This document shows, piece after piece, positions 25,980 through 34,856 of a stretch of DNA of 64,000 bases; position 1 is the stretch's first letter; every line of letters begins with the position of its first letter. Below the pieces are notes generated by a model that saw nothing but the letters and a program-made list of their open reading frames with translations, was not told where the DNA came from and did not search any database. A program made the position numbers and the translations under genes. Origin of the DNA: Thioclava sediminum (lineage in GTDB: Bacteria; Pseudomonadota; Alphaproteobacteria; Rhodobacterales; Rhodobacteraceae); assembly GCF_002020355.1 (NCBI RefSeq), contig NZ_MPZV01000002.1, positions 310,001 to 374,000 on the forward strand, given 5' to 3'.

Positions 25980-26900
25980 ATGATGTACGACGTCCGCGAG
26001 CCGCATGCCGCGTATGACCCGAACGTGATCGACATCGTTTGCGTGACCGATTCCAACTATGCGCCCCATTTCGTGTCGCTGCTGAAATCCATCGAGGCGG
26101 GCAAAGGCGCGGAGAAGATCCGGGTTCACGCGATACTCGATTCCGTAGATGAGGCACGGTTCTCGAAGATCGCAGAGACTGCGACGGGTCTCGAAATCCA
26201 TCCCTATCACGTGGCGGATCATAAGGCGCTGAAGCTTCCGCCGATCCTGCATATCAGTCGCGCGACCTACCTGCGCCTCATCATGGCAGAGCTTCTGCCG
26301 CAGGACATCTCACGCGTGATCTATCTGGATATCGACATGGTTGTGACCGGAAGTCTCGTCGACCTCTGGAGCACCGATCTGAAAGGTTTGGCCTGCGGCG
26401 CCGTGCAAGACGCGTTCGTGGACCCGACGAACTTCGCGCGGCAACATGAGCTGCCGAGCGAGGGCACTTATTTCAATGCCGGTGTCCTCCTGTTCGATCT
26501 CGACGCGGTCCGGGCCACGGACGCATTGTCCCAAGCGCTCGACATGCTCCTGGCCGCGCCCGAGAAATACGAGTTCGCGGATCAGGACGCATTGAACAAG
26601 GTATTCTGGGAGAACTGGTCACCGCTGGACGCGAAGTGGAATTTCCAACGCCTCTTTCTTTGGGAAGGGTGCGACTACACCTCTTCGGTCCCTCTGGCTC
26701 AGGCTTTGCCGCGGATCATTCATTTCACAGAGTCGCCGAAACCCTGGCAGGCCGCCGAATGGCACCCCTATGCGTGGCTCTACTGGAAATATCTCCGCCG
26801 CACGCCCTTTCTTGCGGAGGTCATGGAGCGCGAGAAGGTCTGTTGGCTCAGGCTTCTGAAGTTCTGGCTGAAGTTTCACCTGAAGAAACCGCGCTCCTGA
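25980..26900 (+). CDS. Family 8 glycosyltransferase
   Basis: 306 aa. IDIVCVTDSNYAPHFVSLLKSI at the N-terminus and the metal-binding DxD in VIYLDIDMVVTGSL (near residues 115-117), then GTYFNAGVLLFDLD and a C-terminal IIHFTESPKPW, are the standard GT8 motifs of LPS galactosyl/glucosyltransferases, which retain anomeric configuration. ATG 25980 has AAGGA seven bases upstream; a second ATG follows immediately. Last plus-strand gene of the EPS locus. Confidence 0.83.
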   Translation: MMYDVREPHAAYDPNVIDIVCVTDSNYAPHFVSLLKSIEAGKGAEKIRVHAILDSVDEARFSKIAETATGLEIHPYHVADHKALKLPPILHISRATYLRLIMAELLPQDISRVIYLDIDMVVTGSLVDLWSTDLKGLACGAVQDAFVDPTNFARQHELPSEGTYFNAGVLLFDLDAVRATDALSQALDMLLAAPEKYEFADQDALNKVFWENWSPLDAKWNFQRLFLWEGCDYTSSVPLAQALPRIIHFTESPKPWQAAEWHPYAWLYWKYLRRTPFLAEVMEREKVCWLRLLKFWLKFHLKKPRS

Positions 26901-26959
26901 GCGCATAGAATGCCGGCGCCGGAAGGCAAGCACATGCGGTGACGAGCTACACTTTCAAC

Positions 26960-28087
26960 TCATTCCGCAGCCCCGAGCCTAGGACGCTGGCGCATGCTTC
27001 TAAGGATAGCTCTCTGGAGTGTCGCGGTATGACGCTCAAAAAGCCAATGAACACACCACGCGAGCAAGAAGGAAGACAGGATATACACCCCGAATAGGAC
27101 CATCCCGTTCCCCAAAGCGTCGAACCTCGCGACATGACGCATCGAACTGAGCAACGCCATCAGAGGGAAATGAACAAGATAAAGAGAGTAAGAGATTTTG
27201 GAGAGGAACTCTGCCAGCCGCGCGCCGTGGTCGAAAACCGGATTTGAGAGCGCGATCACAGCGAAAAACGCCGCGACAGCCGTGATGTAGAGTGAGCCGA
27301 TTGAGTAATCATTGACGAACTTGAGAGCGGACATGACGACGAAAAGCGCGAAGACCACCGCGAGCGCGTAGACCGCTTTCGTTGCAACAAGGCGTCCGAG
27401 AAGCCCGTCGCGTGCTTTCCACGCGAAGTATCCAAACAACCAAGTCGGGAAGAGCACGGCCAAGTCGAGCCCGATGAACCACATCGTCAGAACGAAGAGC
27501 GCGGCAAAAAAGAGCTGATAACGACCTGGTTTCAATGCAAAAAAGCCGAGGGGAAAAGCGACGTAATACCAAAATTCGTAGGCGATGCTCCAAAGCGGTC
27601 CATTACTTCCGTAAACGGGCACGAGAATATTGTGCAGGAAGAAAGCATTGCCCAGAAAAACGAGGACGCCGTTGGCCACCGGCTCGTTCGGGGCGCTCGC
27701 GAACTCGGCCCCAAACTCACCTCGATAGTAAGCCGGGTCAAATTGAGATGCTCCAAGCCAGTCGAACATTGCTGTCATGACGAGTACCGGGAGCAAGACG
27801 ATACCCAAACGGACCACCCTGTGAACCGCGTACTCTTTCCACGACCATCGACCTTCGTGATAGGCCCGATCCACGGAGCCAGCGACCAGATAGCCTGAGA
27901 GCACGAAGAAAATGATTACGGAATAGGTGCCGAGACCGGTGAGCAAATAGAAGACTTTGGCGACGACCGTTGGGTCGTTCGCAAGCTCGGAGAAGTCGAC
28001 GAAAAGGAAAGCTCTCGCGTGGCCGATCATCACCAGTATCGCGGCGATTGCGCGAAGCCAGTCGAGACCTACAATCTTCTGTGCCAT
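26960..28087 (-). CDS. ExoZ-like membrane O-acyltransferase (acyltransferase 3)
   Basis: 375 aa, about ten hydrophobic helices. GLDWLRAIAAILVMIGHARAF at the N-terminus contains the conserved R-x10-H of acyltransferase-3 proteins, and FVLSGYLVAGS and LWSIAYEFWYY are also family motifs. ExoZ in S. meliloti O-acetylates succinoglycan; the same role is likely here. Base composition is visibly lower in GC than neighbouring genes, with many A/T-ending codons, which could mean later acquisition. It closes the EPS locus. Confidence 0.8.
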   Translation of the reverse strand: MAQKIVGLDWLRAIAAILVMIGHARAFLFVDFSELANDPTVVAKVFYLLTGLGTYSVIIFFVLSGYLVAGSVDRAYHEGRWSWKEYAVHRVVRLGIVLLPVLVMTAMFDWLGASQFDPAYYRGEFGAEFASAPNEPVANGVLVFLGNAFFLHNILVPVYGSNGPLWSIAYEFWYYVAFPLGFFALKPGRYQLFFAALFVLTMWFIGLDLAVLFPTWLFGYFAWKARDGLLGRLVATKAVYALAVVFALFVVMSALKFVNDYSIGSLYITAVAAFFAVIALSNPVFDHGARLAEFLSKISYSLYLVHFPLMALLSSMRHVARFDALGNGMVLFGVYILSSFLLAWCVHWLFERHTATLQRAILRSMRQRPRLGAAE

Positions 28088-28373
28088 TGCGCGCCCTCGT
28101 AGCTCGAACGGGGCAGGGCGATTTCGATGCGAAGAAAACTTGGGTGCCGCGCTCCCTCAACTCAGGGAGCGCGCATACCATCCGCAAGGCAAGTATTGCT
28201 CATCGCGGCCATCCGAGACCAAGGAGCCACACACGTTAAATGAAGCATTGTTGGTCTGCATGCGAAGAAATTACGCAAGCGAAGAACACGCAGATTTGAA
28301 AGGACCATCGATCCGCTCTGCACGGGGGCAAGACCGCCCCTCACATGCTTCGCGACGTTAACGGTGCCCTCAG
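28088..28373. other. Low-GC intergenic region at the end of the EPS locus
   Basis: About 286 bases with lower GC than the surroundings between the acyltransferase start and the DUF6455 stop, both minus. No credible ORF or terminator recognised. It probably carries the acyltransferase promoter and marks the boundary between the EPS locus and conserved chromosomal genes. Confidence 0.4.
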
Positions 28374-28637
28374 TTATTGCAGGGCGCGCAGAGAGGTCAG
28401 GACCTCGTAATTGGGGCAATCCGTGGGGATGGCCTGCGGGCCTTCGCCCTTCTCTGCCAAAACAGCGAGGCAGAACTCGGTGCGTCCGCAGGTGCGGCAA
28501 GTGGTGATCATCTCGGCGAAATCGGCTTGCGTGAGGAAGCCGTTATGCATCGCTTCGGAGATATTCACGCCAAGACGCCGCGCCATACCGCGCGTCACCC
28601 AGAAGTTCAGATCGATTTCGCTTTGCATTCCCATCAT
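28374..28637 (-). CDS. DUF6455 family protein
   Basis: 87 aa. CRTCGRTEFC (a C-x2-C-x5-C arrangement) followed later by DCPNYEVL suggests four Cys able to bind zinc or another metal. MARRLGVNISEAMHNGFLTQADFAEMITTC is typical of this alphaproteobacterial family of unknown function. The ATG at 28637 lies within the stop of the upstream paralog (ATGA) and behind AAGGAG. It forms a two-gene unit with the next DUF6455 gene. Confidence 0.7.
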   Translation of the reverse strand: MMGMQSEIDLNFWVTRGMARRLGVNISEAMHNGFLTQADFAEMITTCRTCGRTEFCLAVLAEKGEGPQAIPTDCPNYEVLTSLRALQ

Positions 28638-28927
28638 TCCACTCCTTGGGGTTCGGCGCCGATGGTGGCGCGCAGCCGCGACATCATCAGGCGGTTTTCG
28701 CAATAGGCGGGAGGTGCCTTCGCGGGGTTGCTTTGCGGGTCATGCTCGGCCAGCCAGAGCAGGCAGGCCCCGGCCTCGCGGCACTTGGTGCAGCGGATCA
28801 GCGCGTCTCTCCAGCCCTCGCCACTGAGTCGTCCGCTGGCCATTTCCATGCTGAGATCGCCGCCCATCTGCTGGGCCATCCGGTTCATCATCGCCGCGTG
28901 GCGATTGAGATGTTTGGCAGCGGTCAT
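28634..28927 (-). CDS. DUF6455 family protein (paralog)
   Basis: 97 aa from ATG 28927, which has a strong AGGGAGG ribosome site. It contains CTKCREAGAC with the same C-x2-C-x5-C spacing as its downstream neighbour and a fourth Cys in AYCENRLM. The N-terminal part is Met-rich. Function unknown; the four-Cys pattern hints at a metal site. Starts about 80 bases from the end of the DUF2254 gene on the same strand. Confidence 0.68.
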   Translation of the reverse strand: MTAAKHLNRHAAMMNRMAQQMGGDLSMEMASGRLSGEGWRDALIRCTKCREAGACLLWLAEHDPQSNPAKAPPAYCENRLMMSRLRATIGAEPQGVE

Positions 28928-29003
28928 GGCGGCCTCCCTTGAACAGTCATCCCGGTGATGGGGGGACTCTGCCGTAGGGTCCGCAATTTCGATATGATTC
29001 AGA

Positions 29004-30332
29004 TCAAGCGTTGCGATCCGAGGTATCGCCGTCGATTTCATGTCCGACATTGCAGTCCAGATCGGGCGCGAAGCGCGCGGCCAACGCCTGCGCTTCCTCT
29101 GCGACCACGGCGCGGTCGCGCCTCAAGGTCATCGCGGATTGCGAATGGGCTGCGGCGCGCAGGGCCTGATGCGCGGCGGGACGGCCGAAGTGATTGGGAT
29201 GCATTTCGGCTACGGCTTCCAACACTTCCTGCTGGCGCAGAGCGACTTCCAGATGCCCCGCCCCATCGCGCCCGATCGCGGCGAAAGCGTCCTCGGTATA
29301 TTGCTCGGGCGTCACCGCGCGCACATAGACGCGGTCGAAGACGCATTCGGGGCTGTTCGGCGGATGCCATTCGGCCAGCACCCTCGCCAGACGCCCCAGA
29401 ATGTCGATCCCGGTACCGGGGTCGTTGATCGCGGGCGAAAGCGCGCGAGAGGCGATCTCGGCCAAAGCGATCAGCCCGAATTGGGGGTCCTGATCATAGT
29501 CGCGGGCATGGTCGATGGTGAAGGCGTCGCGCGCGGCCTCTTCGATCTCCTCGCGGGTCTCGGTATCGCCCGGCAGCGCATCGCATTGGACCAAATGAGA
29601 CGCCCCATGGACGAATTCGCCGGGCCGCGCGCAAAGCCAGATCCGGCAGTCATGCGCCTCGGCGACCTTTTGCAGCGCGCCCATATCGACATGCTGCACA
29701 TGGCCGGTCCGCGTCGAGGTGATCCCGAAGACCCCCACGGGCGGCTCCTCCCATTCCTTGCCGCCGAGCCACGGCCGCTCGCAGCGTGCCTTCAGCGCCG
29801 TGCTCGCCGCAGTCTCGACCCGGCTGATCACATCGCCGAGCCGGCCGAATTCGCTCAGATGCTGCACCCAGCGCAACAGCGAGATCACCACCAACGCCAC
29901 CACGCCAAGCGTCACCACCAGAAGGATGAACCGCCCCGAGTCGTCATAGACATTCGTCTCGAGCGCGATGATCCCGACCAGAGAGAAGACGAAAGAGCCG
30001 ATGAAGCTCGCCAGCACGTTCTGCGTGACGCGGTCGGTCTGCATCAACTTGATCGCGCGCGGCGTGGCCCCTGTCTGGGCCGAGCTGAACGCGGTGATCA
30101 TGATCTGCAACGAGAAGGTGGTGACGGTCAGCATCGCGGTCGCGATGATCTTCAGGATCGGCTCCACCGAGCCTGCCCCCATCTTGTAGCCGAGATCCGG
30201 CGGCACGAGATAGCCGAAGCCCGCCGATCCCAGCGCGGTCAGGACCCCCAGCACGCCGAAGGCCGTCACCCGCACCCAGATCTCCCGCAGGATGACCTTC
30301 AGCCGCCAGCGCAGTCGCGAAAAGATTGCCAT
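29004..30332 (-). CDS. DUF2254 membrane protein
   Basis: 442 aa. Four hydrophobic segments in the first 155 residues, then a soluble C-terminal part containing FGLIALAEIASRALSPAINDPGTGID, the hallmark of the DUF2254 family. The family is widespread in proteobacteria without an established function. A large plus-strand open frame over this region is a codon shadow. Confidence 0.8.
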   Translation of the reverse strand: MAIFSRLRWRLKVILREIWVRVTAFGVLGVLTALGSAGFGYLVPPDLGYKMGAGSVEPILKIIATAMLTVTTFSLQIMITAFSSAQTGATPRAIKLMQTDRVTQNVLASFIGSFVFSLVGIIALETNVYDDSGRFILLVVTLGVVALVVISLLRWVQHLSEFGRLGDVISRVETAASTALKARCERPWLGGKEWEEPPVGVFGITSTRTGHVQHVDMGALQKVAEAHDCRIWLCARPGEFVHGASHLVQCDALPGDTETREEIEEAARDAFTIDHARDYDQDPQFGLIALAEIASRALSPAINDPGTGIDILGRLARVLAEWHPPNSPECVFDRVYVRAVTPEQYTEDAFAAIGRDGAGHLEVALRQQEVLEAVAEMHPNHFGRPAAHQALRAAAHSQSAMTLRRDRAVVAEEAQALAARFAPDLDCNVGHEIDGDTSDRNA

Positions 30333-30431
30333 TGGTTCTGTGTTCCCGTCCCCAGTTCCCGCGTCCCGGACCCGCCTTTGCCGGGGGCCTCTATGTCAAA
30401 TCTCAAGTGCGCAGGCCCTGAACGGGTTCCC

Positions 30432-31169
30432 TCAGCTGCCCGCCGGGATCTTGCCCGCACGCAATTGGGCGACGGTGTCGCGCACCACGTCGAAGCGCAG
30501 CTTGTTGGGCGGGTGGGTGCCCAGCGTCTTGTCGCCCGGGTCGGGCAGGCGCAGGAAGAACTGCGCGCCTTTGAGCGGATCGTAGCCCGCATCCCATGTG
30601 ATGATCGTGCCGAGCCGGTCGGCCTCCAGCTCGTAATCCTTGGAGTAGAGCCGCGAGCCGATCTCGGCCCCGATCCTGCGCGCACGCTGTACGGTCAGGG
30701 GATCGGCGCCCTGTGCCTGCACCGCACGGCCCAGATAGGCCGCTCCCACCGCCGCGTCGCGTTCGCGCGCCGCGATATGGCCCGCGATGTGATGGGCGGC
30801 CTCGTGGCCGATCACGAAGGCCAGTTCGTCGGCATTGCGCACCTCGGCGATCATCGCGAGCGTCACCCCGATCACCGGACGGCCCGAGCGGTCAGTCGTC
30901 TGAAACGCATTCGCATCCAGATCGAGCCGGTCATCGACCACGAAAAGGTAGTCGCAGTTGAGCTTGCGCGTGCGCTTTCGGCATTCCTGCTCGATCTGCG
31001 GCTCCATCCGGTCGCCCACAGCGACCAGCCGCGATACGGCCACTTCGGCGCGCTGCCTGTCTTCGGGCGAGATTTCGGTCTGCGGCATAGGCGCCATCGT
31101 CGGCACGCAGCCCGAAAGCAGCGTCACGGCGAGCGACAGGATTGCGAGGAGAAAACGGAAGGAAGGCAT
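30432..31169 (-). CDS. M48-family metalloprotease, lipoprotein
   Basis: 245 aa. A lipoprotein signal with the lipobox LLSGC near residues 17-21 is followed by a peptidase domain with the zinc motif GHEAAHHIAGH (HExxH) and the third ligand in YELEADRLG. LVAVGDRMEPQ and DANAFQTTDRSGRPVIGV lie upstream, as in periplasmic M48 proteins related to BepA/LoiP. It should degrade or help assemble envelope proteins. I chose ATG 31169 because it gives an intact lipoprotein signal; the longer frame does not. Confidence 0.82.
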   Translation of the reverse strand: MPSFRFLLAILSLAVTLLSGCVPTMAPMPQTEISPEDRQRAEVAVSRLVAVGDRMEPQIEQECRKRTRKLNCDYLFVVDDRLDLDANAFQTTDRSGRPVIGVTLAMIAEVRNADELAFVIGHEAAHHIAGHIAARERDAAVGAAYLGRAVQAQGADPLTVQRARRIGAEIGSRLYSKDYELEADRLGTIITWDAGYDPLKGAQFFLRLPDPGDKTLGTHPPNKLRFDVVRDTVAQLRAGKIPAGS

Positions 31170-31311
31170 CGACGGGAAAGCGCCCCTGAAAGAGGATTTC
31201 CCACAGCTTAACGATTTGGCTCGCAGCAGCATAGCCTCCTGCACGCGATCGCCTGCAAGCAGCGGCGTGATTTCGCTTTTTCGGATCGAAAAGCCGCGCT
31301 AGCATAAGAGC

Positions 31312-31578
31312 ATGTTTACCATCGAACACGAATTCGACGCGACCGTGATCACCCTTGTCGACGAGGGGACGGATCCGCTTGATTATCTGCAGGAAGACAT
31401 CACGATCAGCTCCTTCGAGGACTGCGTCGTGGTCGAACAGCTCGACGAGCAGACCGAGCAGGTGCAGACGGTCACCTTCAGCCATGCCCAGCTGCGCGAA
31501 CTCGCGGCGGCGCTCAACCTGCCCGAAGGCGTCTATCGCCTGAAGCAGACGGGAAGCACCTCCAGCGAGGACGGTTGA
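31312..31578 (+). CDS. Conserved hypothetical protein
   Basis: 88 aa, acidic and soluble, starting MFTIEHEFDATVITLVDEG and ending in a Ser/Glu-rich tail. SFEDCVVVEQLDEQTEQ and TFSHAQLRELAAALNLPEG suggest a small alpha/beta domain. No family recognised. Codon use is typical of the genome, supporting a real gene. Confidence 0.6.
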   Translation: MFTIEHEFDATVITLVDEGTDPLDYLQEDITISSFEDCVVVEQLDEQTEQVQTVTFSHAQLRELAAALNLPEGVYRLKQTGSTSSEDG

Positions 31579-31605
31579 TCCCCCTGCCCGCGCCGCGATG
31601 CGCTC

Positions 31606-31854
31606 TCAATCGAGGCGAAACACCTTGTCGCGCGCGGTCTCGCCCCGGATCAGCGTCAGCCGCGATTTCGCGACGCCCAGCGCCTTTGCCAGCAATTTGA
31701 CGACCGCCGCGTTGGCCTTGCCGTTCTCCGGCACGACCGTGACATAGGCCCGAAGCCCCTCTTCGCTTTCCCGAATCTCGTTGCGCGACGCTTTCGGCGT
31801 CACGCGCAGCGCGATTTCGCTGCCCGGAATGGCAAGGTGGCTGAGATCCGTCAT
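31606..31854 (-). CDS. DUF167/YggU family protein
   Basis: 82 aa. ALRVTPKASRNEI and VVPENGKANAAVVKLLAKALGV with IRGETARDKVFRL are the conserved blocks of the small YggU/DUF167 family (function unknown, often near tRNA or cell-division genes). Start at ATG 31854; the much longer frame upstream is the shadow of the nitroreductase gene. Divergent from the nitroreductase, about 108 bases apart. Confidence 0.82.
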   Translation of the reverse strand: MTDLSHLAIPGSEIALRVTPKASRNEIRESEEGLRAYVTVVPENGKANAAVVKLLAKALGVAKSRLTLIRGETARDKVFRLD

Positions 31855-31962
31855 CGCGCCGCAGCATAGACCCTGCTCAATGGCGCACAAGCCAGTTGCC
31901 CATGCTGCGGTTGCAATCGCGCGCCGAGCGCCCGATATCTGGCGCAACAGACGGAGATTTTC

Positions 31963-32565
31963 ATGACTGAACTGCCCGAAGTGAACCCGGCCGAGCGCAA
32001 TGACGCGGCGATGGCTTTCCTTCTGACCCGCCGGTCGCGCCCGGCCAAGACCCTCAAGGCCCCTGCCCCCGATGAGGCCGCGCTGCGCGAGATCCTGACC
32101 GCCGGCGCGCGCACGCCCGATCACGGGAAGCTGGAGCCGTGGCGCTTCATCACCATCACGCGCGAGGCCGCGCAGCGTCTGGGCAGCGAGGCCGAGACCC
32201 GCGCGAAGGCGCAGGGCCTGCCCGAAGACAAGATCGCCAAGGCGGGCAAGCAATTCCATGACAGCCAGCTTTGCGTGGCCGTGGTCTTTTCGCCCAAGCA
32301 AAGCGAGAAGGTGCCGCAGGTCGAGCAACTCTATTCCGCGGGCGCGGTTTGCCTGTCGCTGCTGAACGCCGCCCTCGCGGCGGGCTGGGGTGCGAACTGG
32401 CTCACCGGCTGGGCCGCGCATGACGAAGCCTTCGGGCGCGAGATGCTGGGCCTCAAGGAGGGCGAAAGCGTCGCAGGCTTCATCCATCTGGGCACCGAGG
32501 GCGTCGCGCCTCCGGAACGCCCCCGTCCCGACCTCGACGCGATCACGACGCGGATTTCGGAATGA
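31963..32565 (+). CDS. Nitroreductase family protein (YdjA-like)
   Basis: 200 aa. LLTRRSRPAKTLKAPAPDE and AGARTPDHGKLEPWRFI are the FMN-binding N-terminal blocks of the YdjA-type nitroreductases, with SAGAVCLSLLNAALAAGWGANWLTGW later. It should be an FMN-dependent NAD(P)H oxidoreductase of unknown physiological substrate. Its stop overlaps the start of the EI24 gene by 4 bp (ATGA). Confidence 0.82.
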   Translation: MTELPEVNPAERNDAAMAFLLTRRSRPAKTLKAPAPDEAALREILTAGARTPDHGKLEPWRFITITREAAQRLGSEAETRAKAQGLPEDKIAKAGKQFHDSQLCVAVVFSPKQSEKVPQVEQLYSAGAVCLSLLNAALAAGWGANWLTGWAAHDEAFGREMLGLKEGESVAGFIHLGTEGVAPPERPRPDLDAITTRISE

Positions 32566-33257
32566 TCATCTCGAGCTATGTGAAAGCCTGGGCCGACCTG
32601 CTGCGGCCCGGTGCGATGAAAGTCGTTGGCTTCGGCGTGGCCCTCTCGCTGGGCCTTCTGGTCGCGATCTATGTGGCGATGGTGATGCTGATCGGCTGGC
32701 TGGTGCCGGACAGCTTCTCGCTGCCCTTCATAGGCGAGATCGGCCATATCGATACCGCGCTGTCGATCGTCTCGGCGGGCGTGATCCTGTTCGCCTCGAT
32801 CTTCCTGATGGTGCCCGTGGCCTCCGCCTTCACCGGTTTCTTCCTCGAAGACGTGGCCGAGATGGTGGAGGACGTGCATTATCCGACCCTGCCGCCGGTG
32901 CGCAAACTCACCTTCGCCGAAGGGATGCGCGACACGGTGCGGTTCTTCGGCGTGATCCTCGTGGCCAACATCATCGCGCTGATGATCTACCCCTTCGTGA
33001 TCCCGCTGGCGCCGTTTCTGTTCTTCGGGCTGAACGGCTACCTTCTGGGGCGTGAATATTTCCAGATGGCCGCCTTCCGGCGGATGGAGCGTGAAGCGGC
33101 ACTCGAACTATACGAGCGCAACAAGGTCACGATTTGGGCCGCGGGCGCGCTGATGGCGGTGCCGCTGTCGATCCCTCTGGTGAACCTGTTCGTGCCGGTA
33201 CTGGGCGCTGCGGGCTTCACCCACCTATTCCACGCGATCACCGGTCGCCGCGGGTGA
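32562..33257 (+). CDS. EI24-domain (CysZ-like) membrane protein
   Basis: 231 aa with four or more hydrophobic segments. LNGYLLGREYFQMAAFRRM near residue 155 is the conserved block of the EI24/CysZ family, whose CysZ member takes up sulfate. It is translationally coupled to the nitroreductase, which gives no clear hint about the substrate here. Confidence 0.75.
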   Translation: MIISSYVKAWADLLRPGAMKVVGFGVALSLGLLVAIYVAMVMLIGWLVPDSFSLPFIGEIGHIDTALSIVSAGVILFASIFLMVPVASAFTGFFLEDVAEMVEDVHYPTLPPVRKLTFAEGMRDTVRFFGVILVANIIALMIYPFVIPLAPFLFFGLNGYLLGREYFQMAAFRRMEREAALELYERNKVTIWAAGALMAVPLSIPLVNLFVPVLGAAGFTHLFHAITGRRG

Positions 33258-33261
33258 CGGG

Positions 33262-33279
33262 GCGGCGCTAACGCGCCGC
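33262..33279. terminator. Short hairpin between convergent genes
   Basis: A perfect 7-bp GC stem (GCGGCGC / GCGCCGC) with a TAAC loop lies between two convergent stops. It has no T-run, so it would be at best a weak bidirectional terminator. Confidence 0.35.
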
Positions 33280-33957
33280 TCACATCTCTTCCTTGATTCC
33301 CTTGCGGATCAGCAGCCAGTTCACCGGATAGGCGGTCACGAAACCAGCCATCATCGCGATCTGCATGGCGAACCAGAATTCCGGGTCGGCGGCGTTGATC
33401 TCGGCGCCCCAGAGCCCTTTGAACACGGCGAAATGGAAGATCGCCATCATCCCGTACATGCCGACCTGCCACGAGGTGAGTGAGGCCACGTCGGCTTTCG
33501 CCGCCTCTTTGAGGCCTTTGGCGAGGCCGAGACCGCGCATCGGGGCGATCGAGAAATACTGGAACACGATCCCGATCACGAGGGCGAAGACATAATCGAG
33601 CCCCCAGAGCGCGAAGATCTTGTGTTGCCAAAAATCCGGCCAGCCGAACGGGATCAGGAGCGCGGGAACCGCAAGCGCGAGATTTTCGGCAAGGATATCC
33701 CCCAAGGTGCAACCTGCCCCGCAATGGAGCGTCCCTTTTGCGACCGAAATCGGGAACGGGGAGTCGCCATGCCCGGAATGGCGCTTGTGGAACCAGATGA
33801 TCAGCGGCCCGGCGAACAGCCCGCAGATCGGCCAGACCCAAGCCATAATCGCCATATGCGGCGGGTTCCGACGCATCTCGACCACGAGATAGAGGAACGA
33901 AATCACGCCAATGGCGAGCGAAAGCCAGCTGAGCGCGGTAAACCAGATGGGTGTCAT
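33280..33957 (-). CDS. DUF4396 membrane protein
   Basis: 225 aa with about six hydrophobic helices. The central LHCGAGCTLGDILAE is the conserved DUF4396 motif, with a His and two Cys that could bind metal. The C-terminal half has FHFAVFKGLW and AYPVNWLLIRKGIKE. Function unknown. Start ATG 33957 has AGGAG upstream. Confidence 0.75.
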   Translation of the reverse strand: MTPIWFTALSWLSLAIGVISFLYLVVEMRRNPPHMAIMAWVWPICGLFAGPLIIWFHKRHSGHGDSPFPISVAKGTLHCGAGCTLGDILAENLALAVPALLIPFGWPDFWQHKIFALWGLDYVFALVIGIVFQYFSIAPMRGLGLAKGLKEAAKADVASLTSWQVGMYGMMAIFHFAVFKGLWGAEINAADPEFWFAMQIAMMAGFVTAYPVNWLLIRKGIKEEM

Positions 33958-34014
33958 CGGGAGGCTCCTTTCAGCTTCCCAACACACGCTTATCCGAAAC
34001 GGTTCCGCGCCCGC

Positions 34015-34284
34015 TTAACGGCGCAACTGCCCGAAGAAGTCGATATCTTCCAAAGTGATGATCCCCGACAGCAACACCGCCGCGATGATCGCCCAGAGCA
34101 CGATGGTGACAACGGTGGTGATCTTCACCTTCGCGCCCAGATGCGCCTCATGCGGCGCCCCTGCAGGAGTGCCCGGCACGACCTCGTCCACATCGCCTTG
34201 CGTCTTGAGGCGAACCGGCAAGACCATGAAGAAGATCATGAACCAGATGACTGCGAAGAGGATGATACCGCCTGTGAGGCTCAT
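34015..34284 (-). CDS. DUF1467 membrane protein
   Basis: 89 aa, two hydrophobic segments (residues 5-22 and about 55-75). IILFAVIWFMIFFMVLPVRLKTQGD is the standard DUF1467 opening. Its ATG shares one base with the stop of the methylmalonyl-CoA epimerase gene, an arrangement that I associate with alphaproteobacteria. Function unknown. Confidence 0.82.
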   Translation of the reverse strand: MSLTGGIILFAVIWFMIFFMVLPVRLKTQGDVDEVVPGTPAGAPHEAHLGAKVKITTVVTIVLWAIIAAVLLSGIITLEDIDFFGQLRR

Positions 34285-34688
34285 CAGACCTGCTCCAGTT
34301 CGACCAGGCAGCCATTGAAGTCTTTCGGGTGCAGGAACAGCACGGGCTTGCCATGCGCGCCGATCTTCGGCTCGCCATTGCCCAGAACCCGCGCGCCATC
34401 CGCTTTCAGCTTGTCGCGCGCCTCGAGAATGTCCTCTACCTCGAAGCACATGTGATGGATGCCGCCCGCGGGGTTCTTTTCCAGAAAGCCGTTGATCGGG
34501 CTGTCCTCGCCCAGCGGGTAGAGCAGTTCGATCTTGGTGTTGGGCAGTTCGATGAAGACGACCGTGACGCCGTGATCGGGCTCGTCCTGCGGCGCGCCGA
34601 CATTGGCACCCAGCGTGTCGCGATACTTGGCCGAGGCCGCCTCGAGGTCGGGCACGGCGATGGCGACATGGTTCAGGCGTCCGATCAT
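34284..34688 (-). CDS. mce: Methylmalonyl-CoA epimerase
   Basis: 134 aa, glyoxalase/VOC fold. It starts MIGRLNHVAIAVPDLEAA with the first metal His in LNHVAI. FIELPNTKIELLYPLG and GIHHMCFEVEDI carry further ligands, and the C-terminal CLVELEQ contains the last Glu. It interconverts the methylmalonyl-CoA epimers in propionyl-CoA metabolism. ATG 34688 follows GAGGAGACC. Confidence 0.87.
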   Translation of the reverse strand: MIGRLNHVAIAVPDLEAASAKYRDTLGANVGAPQDEPDHGVTVVFIELPNTKIELLYPLGEDSPINGFLEKNPAGGIHHMCFEVEDILEARDKLKADGARVLGNGEPKIGAHGKPVLFLHPKDFNGCLVELEQV

Positions 34689-34856
34689 TTGGGTCTCCTC
34701 CGGTAACGCGGGCGTTAAAAGGGGTAGCCGGGCGCGCGGCTTCGCGCAAGCCTTGCGGGGACAGTTGTGAACCCGGTTCGGATTAACCCAGTGTTAGGCA
34801 ATCTGCGCCCTACTGATCGGACAGCCGAATCCGATCGCAGCCGAAGGGGCCACGAC

